Both the position numbers and the translations under genes were made by a program. Of a stretch of DNA of 32,954 nucleotides, positions 23,363 to 32,400 are shown piece after piece. This stretch comes from Helicobacter anatolicus. GTDB taxonomy: Bacteria > Campylobacterota > Campylobacteria > Campylobacterales > Helicobacteraceae. The DNA is taken from assembly GCF_021300615.1 (NCBI RefSeq), contig NZ_JAJTMY010000006.1, positions 1-32,954 on the forward strand. Direction: 5' to 3'. The notes below the pieces were generated by a model, which did not search any database, was not told the origin of the DNA, and saw nothing but the letters and a program-made list of their open reading frames with translations. Position 1 is the stretch's first letter, and every line of letters begins with the position of its first letter.

Positions 23363-24139
23363 TTGAAACTCGGCATTTTTGATAGCGGTGCAGGCGGTTT
23401 AAGCGTCTTAGATAGCCTTTTGAAAATGCAACTTTTTCAAGAAGTTGTCTATTATGGAGATACTGCCAGACTTCCTTATGGCACCAAACATCCCACAAGT
23501 ATTATAGATTTTTCCCTACAAGCACTTGATTTTTTTATACAACAAAAAGTCGATATTATCGTCATAGCATGTAATACAGCAAGCGCTTATGCACTCGATG
23601 AGATGCAAAAAAAATGCCCTTCTATTCCCATCATTGGTGTTATAAAATCAGGAATTTTAGCAATCACAAATAAACTAAAAAATTTGGATTCTAAAATCCT
23701 TATCCTTGCTACAAAAGCTACAATAAACTCAAGAGTTTATCAAAAAGGCCTCCAAGAACTAGGCTATACAAATCTCACATCTATTGCTACTAGTCTTTTA
23801 GTTCCATTAGTTGAAGAAAATATTTTTCAAGGTCCAATTGTTAATGAAGTCCTAAAATATTACTTTAAAAATCTTGATTTTATACCTGATGCTATTGTAT
23901 TAGGTTGCACACATTTCCCTCTATTAAGTCAAGCAATTTCAAGTTTTTTTGATCACAAAAGCTTGCTTGTGCACTCAGGAGAAGCTATTGCACAATATCT
24001 ATATACCATACTTCCACATGTATCAAAATCCAGCAATACTACACTGAAGTTTTTTGCATCTAGCGATGTTGCTGGACTAAAAAATACTGCACAAAAATGG
24101 CTAGATCTCTCTTCTTATAAAAATCTCACAATCTTATAA
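23363..24139 (+). CDS. murI: Glutamate racemase
   Basis: This 258-residue enzyme converts L-glutamate to D-glutamate for peptidoglycan. The substrate-binding GIFDSGAGGLSVLDSL is at 4-19 (Asp7, Ser8), GDTARLPYG at 32-40, and the two catalytic cysteines are Cys70 in VIACNTAS and Cys182 in LGCTHFPLL (with His184), positions almost identical to H. pylori MurI. The start is a TTG at 23363, two bases after the rho stop, which places the FDSG motif at the usual distance; no ATG is available upstream in frame. It ends 16 bases from the convergent lolC/E gene. Confidence 0.95.
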   Translation: MKLGIFDSGAGGLSVLDSLLKMQLFQEVVYYGDTARLPYGTKHPTSIIDFSLQALDFFIQQKVDIIVIACNTASAYALDEMQKKCPSIPIIGVIKSGILAITNKLKNLDSKILILATKATINSRVYQKGLQELGYTNLTSIATSLLVPLVEENIFQGPIVNEVLKYYFKNLDFIPDAIVLGCTHFPLLSQAISSFFDHKSLLVHSGEAIAQYLYTILPHVSKSSNTTLKFFASSDVAGLKNTAQKWLDLSSYKNLTIL

Positions 24140-24155
24140 AATCTATATCCCAACC

Positions 24156-25373
24156 CTATTCATTACGCAATACTTGAAGTGCATCTATTTTTGAAGCGCG
24201 TCTAGCCGGATAATAAGAAGATAAAGACACAATCAAAAAAGACCCTATTAAAGTCCCTATAAAATCCATATATGCTAAATCCAAAGGCAATTTTGTAATT
24301 CCATAAACATCAGCAGGTAGAGAAATAATAGGGAATGTGCTTAAAATATACATACAAATTCCTGCTAAAATCACCCCAAAAACAATCCCGCCAAATCCAA
24401 TTACATTACCCAACCAAAAAAATATTGACTTAATTTCCTTTTGACTTGCTCCCATGCTAAGCAACAATGCAATCTCTTTACGCCTATTCATAATCACCAT
24501 TAAAAGAGAACTAATAATATTTAATGAAGCCATCAAAACAATCAACATCAAAACAATAAACAAAGCCCGTTTTTCCATAGCCATTGCTGCAAAAAAATTC
24601 CCATTCTGCTGCCACCACCCCTCAATCCCTAAACCATAATGCGGTATCTCTTGCAAAGCTTCTCTAATTTTATGAATATCCTCCATAGGCTTAGCAGAAT
24701 AAATATGGATTCCATCATAAACCCCAGAAGGAATATTTCTAATTTTTGCCAAAGATGCAAAATCTGTATACATATACCCCACATCATAAGCTTTCAAACC
24801 AGAATCAAAAACCCCACTTACATTAAAACGCTTCATCACAGGACTAAACACTAATCCTGTAGGTTCTAATTTTGTAAAAAATAAAGTAAGTTTATCTTCC
24901 AATTCCAATAAAAATTTATCATATAGCCCACGCCCAACAATGAGCGGAAAACTTGCCACCTCTTTTTGTTCTACAAAAGCCTTTTGAAACACCTCATTAA
25001 TCTTTGATTCTTTTTGCATATCCACACCAAAAATCATCCCCGCAGACATTTCACTACCTTTTCTTACCACTACCTGCATTTGTAGATATGGGCTAAACAA
25101 AAGATCGGGGAATTTCTCTTCTAATTTTGCTACTACACCCTCTCCAACACCTCTACTAGAAGTTGCAAACAAACTCAAAGGATAATTCATCACAAAAAGT
25201 TTTTTTTCAAATTCCTTAGTCATACCATTCATAATAGCCATAGCCACAAGCAAAACCATCACACCAATCCCAACTCCTAAAAATGCAAGAATTGCAGTCA
25301 CTGTGATAAAAGGCTGAGTCTTATCAAAACGCAGATATTTAAAAATAAAAAATACAATCAGTTTATTTGTCAT
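24156..25373 (-). CDS. lolC: Lipoprotein-releasing ABC transporter permease (LolC/E, FtsX family)
   Basis: This 405-residue inner-membrane permease of the LolCDE type releases lipoproteins from the inner membrane to LolA. It has the N-terminal [20 protein letters not shown] (15-34) preceding TM1, a large periplasmic domain (about 50-265), and three C-terminal helices of the FtsX domain, with [21 protein letters not shown] (about 291-311) as the coupling-helix region and [19 protein letters not shown] at the C-terminus. A single permease gene is usual in Campylobacterota, so C or E cannot be separated. It overlaps the 3' end of secA by four bases (ATGA). The LolD ATPase is not in the window. 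lolA lies divergently beyond secA. Confidence 0.9.
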   Translation of the reverse strand: MTNKLIVFFIFKYLRFDKTQPFITVTAILAFLGVGIGVMVLLVAMAIMNGMTKEFEKKLFVMNYPLSLFATSSRGVGEGVVAKLEEKFPDLLFSPYLQMQVVVRKGSEMSAGMIFGVDMQKESKINEVFQKAFVEQKEVASFPLIVGRGLYDKFLLELEDKLTLFFTKLEPTGLVFSPVMKRFNVSGVFDSGLKAYDVGYMYTDFASLAKIRNIPSGVYDGIHIYSAKPMEDIHKIREALQEIPHYGLGIEGWWQQNGNFFAAMAMEKRALFIVLMLIVLMASLNIISSLLMVIMNRRKEIALLLSMGASQKEIKSIFFWLGNVIGFGGIVFGVILAGICMYILSTFPIISLPADVYGITKLPLDLAYMDFIGTLIGSFLIVSLSSYYPARRASKIDALQVLRNE

Positions 25374-27916
25374 GCTTTAGCTAACAATCCTTTTTTAGGA
25401 CCACTTTTTCCATGACATTGTTTATATTTTTTGCCACTTCCACAAGGGCAAGGATCATTGCGCGCAATTCTTGGAGTTCCAAGTTCTCTATTGTTTTCAA
25501 ATTTTTCAGATTTCTCAAGTTCATGCAAAATATCACGCGTTTGATGTTGCACTTGTTCTTGCTGAAACTGAATAATTTGCAAGGTTTTAATTGCTTCATG
25601 TTTAATTGCATTGATTAATTCCAAAAAGAGATTGTAACTTTCTTTTTTATACTCCACTAATGGATCTTTTTGATTATATCCACGCAAACCAATCCCTGTT
25701 TTAAGATTATCCATTGTATAAAGATGCTCTCTCCAAGAATTATCCAAAACTTGCAAATAAATCACACGTTCAATTTCACTGCGTTGCTCCAATGTCAAAA
25801 TACTCATTTTTTGCTCATATTTTTGTTTTAACTTTTCAAGCACAAAATTAAACAATTCATCATATTCTTTATTTTGCAAATCCTCTTGTTGAAGATTCAA
25901 ATTAAAACCTTCCTGCATATTTTGCACCAACGATTGCAAATCAAAATTCATCATATTTCCAGCTACAATCTGCATTCTTGCGAAAATTTCCTCTAAAACC
26001 TGTATTCTATTTTCATCAATTCTTTGCTGAATATCATAATTAGGATCTAAGAGCTCATTACGAAATTTATACACAGTTTTACGCTGTTCATTAGCCACAT
26101 CATCGTATTCCAACAAATGCTTACGAGATTCAAAATGTAGACTCTCCACTTTTTTTTGTGCATTCTCTACAGATCGCGTTACCAGCGAAGATTCTATGTG
26201 CTCCCCATCTTTTAAGCCGAGTTTTTCCATAACACCTTTGATTTTATCACTTCCAAAAATCCTAAGCAAAGAATCCTCCAAACTCAAATAAAATTGACTC
26301 GTCCCAGGATCCCCTTGTCTCCCACTTCTTCCACGCAATTGATTATCAATTCTTCTACTTTCATGGCGTTCAGTCCCAATAATATACAAGCCCCCTAATG
26401 CTTTAATTTCATCGCTAAGCTTGATATCCACCCCTCTACCTGCCATATTTGTAGCAATTGTTACAGCACCCTTAACACCTGCATCTTTGATAATTTCTGC
26501 TTCCCTTGTGTGTTGCTTAGCATTTAGCACAGTATGCGGGATTCTTTGTTTTTGTAACAATGCGTGCAAAAGTTCGCTTTTTTCAATACTTGCAGTACCC
26601 ACTAATACAGGTTGCCCCTTAGCATGTAATTCTTGTATTTTTGCAATCACAGCGTCAAATTTTTCTCTCTCACTTTTATAAATCAAATCATTTAAATCTT
26701 TTCTTTGCACAGGAAGATTGGTAGGAATGCTCACCACCTCCAAATTATAAATTTGCAAAAATTCTGTAGCCTCAGTTTGTGCAGTCCCTGTCATTCCTGC
26801 AAGTTTTTCATACAATCTAAAATAATTTTGAAATGTAATATCTGCTAGCGTTTGACTTTCTTCTTTTACTGACACATTTTCTTTTGCCTCTAATGCTTGA
26901 TGCAAACCTTCAGAAAATCTCCTCCCCTCACTCAAACGCCCTGTAAATTCATCAACAATCACAACTTCGCCATCAGCCACCACATAATCTTTGTCTCTAA
27001 AAAATAAATAATTTGCCTTCAAGGCTTGATCAAGATGATGAGATAATGCTGCATTTTCTAAACTATAGAGATTATCTACGCCAAAAAGCTCCTCGGCTTT
27101 TTTAATTCCTTCATCTGTCAATAAAATCACGCGGCTTTTTTCATCGATGCTAAAATCCTCTTTGTCTTGCATTTTTTTTGCCACAATATCTGCTTTTTTA
27201 TAATTTTCCATTTGCCGATTTACAGGTCCAGAAATAATCAAAGGTGTTCTTGCCTCATCAATTAAAATAGAATCTACTTCATCAACAATTGCAAAATAAT
27301 GACTTTTTTGCACTTTTTGTGCCAAATCATATTTCATATTGTCACGCAAATAATCAAAACCAAACTCATTATTTGTGCCATAGACAATATCTTTTGCATA
27401 AATTTCAAGGCGCTTAGAATCATCTTTTTCATCACCTGTAATCACTCCGACTTCAAACCCCAAAAAGTTATAAAGTGGTTCCATAATCTTTGCATCACGA
27501 CTTGCAAGATAGTCATTAACTGTTACTACATGAATACCCTTACCGCTTAATGCATTTAAAATTACTGGCAAAGTAGCTACTAAAGTCTTACCCTCACCTG
27601 TTTTCATCTCAGCTATACGCCCTTCATGAAGCACCATTCCCCCAATAAGTTGTACATCAAAATGACGCATTCCCAAAACTCTTTTTGATGCTTCTCTTGT
27701 AATAGCAAAACTATCTGGCAATACATCATCTAAATTTTTTTGCCCCTCTCTTACACTTTTTTGCAATTCCAAAAAGCTTTGCTTTAATGCTTCATCATCT
27801 AATTCTTGATATTTTGATTCCAATTGATTAATTTCTTGCACACGCTTTTTATATTTTTTGATTAGCCTTGTATTTCTTGTCCCAAAAATCTTACCTAACA
27901 TAGACTGCACCATCAT
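25370..27916 (-). CDS. secA: Preprotein translocase ATPase SecA
   Basis: This 848-residue motor drives protein export through SecYEG. Nucleotide-binding domain: MKTGEGKT Walker A (104-111), the [11 protein letters not shown] block (132-142), [16 protein letters not shown] (212-227). The second motor domain shows [27 protein letters not shown] and the [20 protein letters not shown] finger. The C-terminal SEC-C zinc motif [13 protein letters not shown], which binds SecB or ribosomes, is complete. Start codon: ATG ATG GTG CAG TCT ATG; the first two Mets lie just after TAAGG, and the third (27901) could also serve. It is the first gene of a pair with lolC/E and divergent from lolA; TATTATAAG about 30 bases upstream may be its -10. 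Confidence 0.97.
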   Translation of the reverse strand: MMVQSMLGKIFGTRNTRLIKKYKKRVQEINQLESKYQELDDEALKQSFLELQKSVREGQKNLDDVLPDSFAITREASKRVLGMRHFDVQLIGGMVLHEGRIAEMKTGEGKTLVATLPVILNALSGKGIHVVTVNDYLASRDAKIMEPLYNFLGFEVGVITGDEKDDSKRLEIYAKDIVYGTNNEFGFDYLRDNMKYDLAQKVQKSHYFAIVDEVDSILIDEARTPLIISGPVNRQMENYKKADIVAKKMQDKEDFSIDEKSRVILLTDEGIKKAEELFGVDNLYSLENAALSHHLDQALKANYLFFRDKDYVVADGEVVIVDEFTGRLSEGRRFSEGLHQALEAKENVSVKEESQTLADITFQNYFRLYEKLAGMTGTAQTEATEFLQIYNLEVVSIPTNLPVQRKDLNDLIYKSEREKFDAVIAKIQELHAKGQPVLVGTASIEKSELLHALLQKQRIPHTVLNAKQHTREAEIIKDAGVKGAVTIATNMAGRGVDIKLSDEIKALGGLYIIGTERHESRRIDNQLRGRSGRQGDPGTSQFYLSLEDSLLRIFGSDKIKGVMEKLGLKDGEHIESSLVTRSVENAQKKVESLHFESRKHLLEYDDVANEQRKTVYKFRNELLDPNYDIQQRIDENRIQVLEEIFARMQIVAGNMMNFDLQSLVQNMQEGFNLNLQQEDLQNKEYDELFNFVLEKLKQKYEQKMSILTLEQRSEIERVIYLQVLDNSWREHLYTMDNLKTGIGLRGYNQKDPLVEYKKESYNLFLELINAIKHEAIKTLQIIQFQQEQVQHQTRDILHELEKSEKFENNRELGTPRIARNDPCPCGSGKKYKQCHGKSGPKKGLLAKA

Positions 27917-28001
27917 ATAACCTTATTTTTCTTATAATATTCTTTGCAAAATTCTATCATAGTTAGGATAAAATTTTAATAAATCAACCAGAGAGGAAAA
28001 A

Positions 28002-28523
28002 ATGCAAAGAATATTATTATTTTTTAGTTTTATTTTATTTTTTACTCCACTATTTTCATGGGATACCAACATTACAAGCATAGAAGCAAACTTTTTACAA
28101 GTCACCTATCAAGGAGAAGAAAAAATCACTTATTCTGGAATCCTTTATGCCAAAACTCCAAATTTTGCTAAATGGGTCTATCAAAACCCACTCAAAAAAG
28201 AAATTTATCTTAATGGCAACGAAGTAGCAATCTATGAACCAATGCTAGAACAAGTGACCCTCTCTACCCTCACACAAAAAAATGATTTTTTCACAATATT
28301 GCATGCTGCAAAACTAGGCGAAGATGGCAACTATCATGCCATTATTGCAAACACACACTACACTCTAATATTAAAAAACAATCTTCCCTACCAAATCCAC
28401 TTTGTCGATGAATTACAAAACACAATCAAAATCACGCTAAAAAATGTCAAAACCAATATTACTATCCCTGATAATACCTTCATTTTCACACCACCACCAC
28501 ACATTGACATTATTAAGCAATAA
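28002..28523 (+). CDS. lolA: Outer-membrane lipoprotein carrier protein LolA
   Basis: This 173-residue periplasmic chaperone ferries lipoproteins from LolCDE to the outer membrane. A signal peptide is obvious (residues 1-19, ILLFFSFILFFTPLFS), followed by the LolA core: SIEANFLQVTYQGEEKITYS, YAKTPNFAKWVYQNPLKKEI, and GNEVAIYEPMLEQVTLSTL. The Trp of WVYQNP is typical of LolA. Ribosome site AGAGAGG is five bases before the ATG. It is divergent from secA-lolC/E, sharing an 85-base region, and lies 50 bases before the tmRNA. Same neighbourhood as H. pylori HP0785-0787. Confidence 0.92.
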   Translation: MQRILLFFSFILFFTPLFSWDTNITSIEANFLQVTYQGEEKITYSGILYAKTPNFAKWVYQNPLKKEIYLNGNEVAIYEPMLEQVTLSTLTQKNDFFTILHAAKLGEDGNYHAIIANTHYTLILKNNLPYQIHFVDELQNTIKITLKNVKTNITIPDNTFIFTPPPHIDIIKQ

Positions 28524-28554
28524 TGTTAAAATCTTTTGCTTTCAAAGGCATTAG

Positions 28555-28561
28555 TATGAAT
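28555..28561 (+). promoter_or_regulatory. Probable -10 box of the tmRNA gene
   Basis: TATGAAT lies 13 bases before the first base of mature tmRNA at 28574. The spacing fits transcription starting at or just before the mature 5' end. A convincing -35 is not seen, as is usual in Helicobacter. Confidence 0.4.
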
Positions 28562-28573
28562 TACTCTTGTAGC

Positions 28574-28944
28574 GGGGCTGACTTGGCTTTCGACAGGAGT
28601 TGTATTGCTTGGGTTGCATGTCGGTCTTGGCACACCGTAATCCTGCCAATTTAAAATTAAACGCAAATAATACAAATTACGCTCCAGCTTACGCAAAAGT
28701 AGCGTAAGTTTATCTTAGCTTTGGAGCCAGCTTGATAAAAATATCTACTATTTATTAAAGCTGTCATTTTAGTAGATTGCTCCTATTTTTTACCCAAAAA
28801 GTAGGCTAAGCTATGGGTTGCTTATCTTAGAGGTTTTGAAAGTTGAACCTTAAGATAAAAAGATTATCAACTTTTTTCTAAGCATGTAGACGCCCTTGTG
28901 GGTATGGCTTTTGGACTGGGGTTCGATCCCCCACAGCTCCACCA
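28574..28944 (+). ncRNA. ssrA: Transfer-messenger RNA (tmRNA, SsrA)
   Basis: The RNA has the conserved 5' end GGGGCTGACTTGGCTTTCGA and the 3' end GGGGTTCGATCCCCCACAGC followed by TCCACCA. The acceptor stem GGGGCTG/CAGCTCC pairs over 7 bp with the G3-U pair that specifies alanine, and CCA is encoded. The tag reading frame is 28663-28707: GCA AAT AAT ACA AAT TAC then GCT CCA GCT TAC GCA AAA GTA GCG TAA, encoding ANNTNYAPAYAKVA after the alanine carried by tmRNA itself. The tag resembles the H. pylori and Campylobacter tags but ends KVA instead of KAA. It rescues stalled ribosomes together with SmpB and marks products for ClpXP. Intact two-ended single-piece form. Confidence 0.97.
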
Positions 28945-29096
28945 AAATGAACTTTTTATCTCCTAACCTAAAAAATTTATATTTTACATGCCAAAAATAT
29001 TTTTAATGATCAATCCTCATAAGCTCCAAACTACATTATCCTTTAATCTTTAAATTTATTTTTTGCAAATCTATACACCATACTACATAAAAAATC

Positions 29097-29137
29097 TCAC
29101 TTCAGTGTATTTTAATTCTTTTAGTCACACTAAGTGA
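29097..29137. repeat. Imperfect inverted repeat (stem 11 bp with one bulged base)
   Basis: TCACTTCAGTGT (29097-29108) and ACACTAAGTGA (29127-29137) are complementary except for one bulged C, with an 18-base spacer. Read on the minus strand the stem is followed by GATTTTTT, so it could end minus-strand transcription, but no minus-strand gene lies nearby. It could be a tmRNA-distal structure or an operator. Confidence 0.5.
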
Positions 29138-29329
29138 AAATAAATAAAATAAAAAACCACTAAATCACATCAAAGAAGATAATATCCAAATAATCCACTT
29201 ATTTATAATAAATAAAGCTTATCTCACGCAACAAATTCTTAAAATAAATACAATCTTATTTAAAAAATTATTTTAATTAGGGACATAAAAAACCTATCTG
29301 ATAGAGTAAATAAAAAGTTTTTTTAGATA

Positions 29330-29351
29330 TTTTAAGCAATTTTTAAGCAAT
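29330..29351 (+). repeat. Exact tandem duplication of an 11-mer
   Basis: TTTTAAGCAAT occurs twice with no gap (29330-29340 and 29341-29351). Eleven bases is close to one helical turn, so two protein molecules could bind on the same face. It lies about 30 bases before a TATTAT -10-like box (29382-29387) and 88-109 bases before the surface-protein ATG. Confidence 0.55.
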
Positions 29352-29381
29352 TTTATAAATAAATTTCAATAAAATTAGTCT

Positions 29382-29387
29382 TATTAT
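29382..29387 (+). promoter_or_regulatory. Candidate -10 box of the surface-protein gene
   Basis: TATTAT, preceded by AT-rich DNA carrying the tandem 11-mer, is directly followed by the hairpin at 29389-29403. The hairpin would then be at the very 5' end of the mRNA. Suggestive only in such AT-rich DNA. Confidence 0.3.
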
Positions 29388-29388
29388 T

Positions 29389-29403
29389 TCTCTTGAGAAG
29401 AGA
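29389..29403 (+). other. 5'-leader hairpin of the surface-protein gene
   Basis: TCTCTT, loop GAG, AAGAGA form a perfect 6-bp stem, and outer ATTTC/GAAAT can extend it after a two-base bulge. It lies 36 bases before the ATG and ahead of the ribosome site AAAGGA. A terminal 5' hairpin commonly stabilises mRNA of abundant surface proteins; that role is inferred. Confidence 0.4.
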
Positions 29404-29438
29404 TAGAAATATCTTTAAGACAAGAAAGGAACAATTAT

Positions 29439-32400
29439 ATGAAAACAAATAAAACAAATAGATTTAAAATCTTTAGCCCCGTTGTGGCAAGTTCACTAGC
29501 TTTAATCTTAGGTAGTGGAAGCGTATATGCAGATTCAAATATCACCAATACTGAATGTGGAACAAGCGGAAATTGCACAGATATCAAAGGAGATTTAACA
29601 TTCAAATTTGGAACAGGAGAAACCACACAAATCTCTGAAGATCTTAAAACCGTAACTTTTTCAACATCAACAACACAAGTTGATTTAAAAGATACTAATT
29701 TTGAAGGTCAAGCCTTTGATTTTCCAAATTCAACAATGACAATTAATTTTAATGGACAAAGTTCTAAGACTTTCAAGCTCACTGCAGAACAAGCAGAGTT
29801 TAAAGGAAAATTGCAAGTTTTTGGTGGTGGCACAGGAAATAATTTTACTGGAACTTTCAAACACGGCATGACTGGAGAAATCAACATCGGACCTGATAAA
29901 AATCTCTCTAATGCTAACACTACCCTTATTTTTGGTAATGATTCTAGTATGGAACCAAGTAAGGAAACTAGTGAAAAAGTAAGTATGCAAAATCAAGAAG
30001 AACCAAAAAGCCTAAATGGTGGTATTTTTATCAGAAGTGGACAAAATGCAACTAATACTATCACCTTTAAAGAAGATTTTAAAACACAAAAAATCTGGAC
30101 AATTGAAGGAAAAAGCACAGTTACCTTTGAAAAAAATGCCACAATGGAATCTCGTGATGAAATAATTTATGCTGGCTGGTATCAAGATAAAAACACTGCC
30201 AATGCTACTTTTACCTTTAAAGGAGAAAAAAACTCAATCAAAAACACAAGAGGAGATGGTGGAGGAATTGCTATCCAAGCAAATGCAAATCAAGGCGGAG
30301 GTAAAAAAGCAAGTAATACCCTTAATTTTCAAGGAAGTAACTCCACAAATACAATCGAAGGTAATATTATCGCAACTGCAAATCTAAATAATGGAGCCCC
30401 TGAAGGAAGTAATACAATTACCTTTGATAAAGAAACTGCAACCAATGAAATCAAAGGAAATATCAATACACAAGGAAATACTAACTCAAAAAACAATATC
30501 ACTTTCAAAGGAAAAACTTCTAATACCATCACAGGAAATATTAATACTTCAGCAGGAAATGCAAAAGTTACTTTTGAAGTTGGTGAAGAATCTACTAATG
30601 CAATCAATACAATCACAGGAAACATCAATACAACATCAGGCAAAACAACAATCGCTTTTAACAAACCTACTACACAGGCAAGTGGAAGTGAAAGTGAAAG
30701 TGCTGAAAGCGGAGGTAGTGAAAGTACTGGAAGCGGAGATAGTGGAAGTGCTGTAAGCAGAAATGGTGAAGGTAGCAGCGGGGATACTCAAACTCCTTCT
30801 AACACAATCACAGGAAATGTTGTTGCTAATGCAGCAACCAATGATATTTCTTTCAATACAGATGGAAATAACAAAATTAAAGGATGGATCAGAGCTCATG
30901 GCGGAGCAACTGCCCAAAATAAAATCACCTTTACAGGAACTGGGACTAATGAAATTGAGGGAAAAATCTCTGCAGAATGGACAAACAGATCAAGCAATAA
31001 TACCAACACAATCACTTTTAATAATCATTCTGGAAATAATAAAATTATTGGCGATATCATCAACAATGCCCAAACAAACACCATTACTACTTCTTCTGAT
31101 CGTTTAAACTCTAGCAATACAACCATTCAAGGAAATATTAGCGTCGAAGGTGGAGGAGTAGCCACTAACACAATCACTCTTCAATCTCAAGGTGCTAATA
31201 AAATCATCGGAAATATCACAACTAACGGAATTGGCGATAGTTCACGAAATTCAAATAATATCTATATCTCTGGTAAAGTTAGTGCTGCTGATTCTAAAAA
31301 AACAACTGCTCCGAGTGAAATTCTAAACAATCTTTCATTCTTTGCAGGAAACATCACTACAAATGGAAAAAATAACAGCACAAATATCGTATTTGAAGAT
31401 AGCATTTGGTTACCATCTAACTACAAAGAACTTATAAGTAATGCAAGCAATGCAAATAATGCAAAATTAGAGCAAGATGGTGCAGCTATCCTAAATGTTG
31501 AAACTGGAACTATAAAAAATAACTTTGGAACTACAAACATTGTTTTAAGAACTTCAAGTGCTACTGCTTTAAACACCCTAGGCACTTCGATGTTTAATGT
31601 AATCAATTCTGGAAATAGTGGAAAGGTTAATATTGTTGTTCAAGGTCAGGTTAATGTCGGAGCCAATGTTACTTATGGAGGCAAACTTGAAGGTGATAAT
31701 TATATATGGGCTGGAACACAACATCTTGGAGAAGTAACCTTTATTTTTGCTAATAACCATAATTCTGGAGCAACACCGCTTGCATTAGAATCTAACTCTT
31801 CAAACCCTATTCAAGATAATTTTAGTAGTGAAAGCACTGATGTTTCAGACACAAACTCTAAAGTCCTAGGCATCACTTATCAAGATGGAGTAAAACTTAC
31901 ACTCAAAGATAGAGTTGTAAAGATCAATAGTCAAAATAGATCTTTTGTTGAAGTCTATAAAGATTATTTCTCTAATATCGCGGATAATGGATTGCTAACA
32001 CTTAAAACTGATAGAAAAAATAGCAGTAATGTCCAAACAGATACTATCAGTATCAAAGGTCTTGCTTTAGGAGATCTCTCAGAGCTAGGATCAAGCACTA
32101 CAGAAGAAGAAAAAGAAAAAGCAACAACAACTTACAACTACAATGTAACCCTTGAAAAAGGATCAGCATTTGTAGGAAATATTAAGTTACAAGAAAATTC
32201 TAATGTTGCTTTAACAATGGAAGAAGGCTCTAAACTTCTCACAGACACCGCACACCTCAAGATTGCAAATCTTATGATTAAAAATAGCAAAGGTGTAGAT
32301 ACCAATGAGTTTCTTCTAGGAACCTTTGCACAAAGCAACACTATTATTGATATTGCTTCAATGGGAAATGATTTAGGAGATTTAGCCACAAGAGAAGATT

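Larger units (their letters stand above)
28945..29438. other. 494-base non-coding region between ssrA and the large surface-protein gene
   Basis: No plausible gene is seen on either strand. The stretch is extremely AT-rich and holds an imperfect 12/11-base inverted repeat (29097-29137), a 7-bp AT-only palindrome (TTATTTA TAA TAAATAA, 29199-29215), CTATCTGATAG (about 29294-29304), an exact tandem 11-mer repeat (29330-29351), and a hairpin (29389-29403). The right half probably carries the promoter and controls of the gene at 29439. Confidence 0.6.

Noticed and set aside
29199-29215. AT-only palindrome as a replication or integration site
   Set aside because: A 7-bp palindrome of only A and T is expected by chance in this composition; no DnaA-box cluster or integrase is nearby.
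30010-31240. Possible CRISPR-like regular repeats
   Set aside because: The repeats are degenerate, in frame, and encode beta-helix rungs; there are no identical direct repeats with unique spacers and no cas genes.
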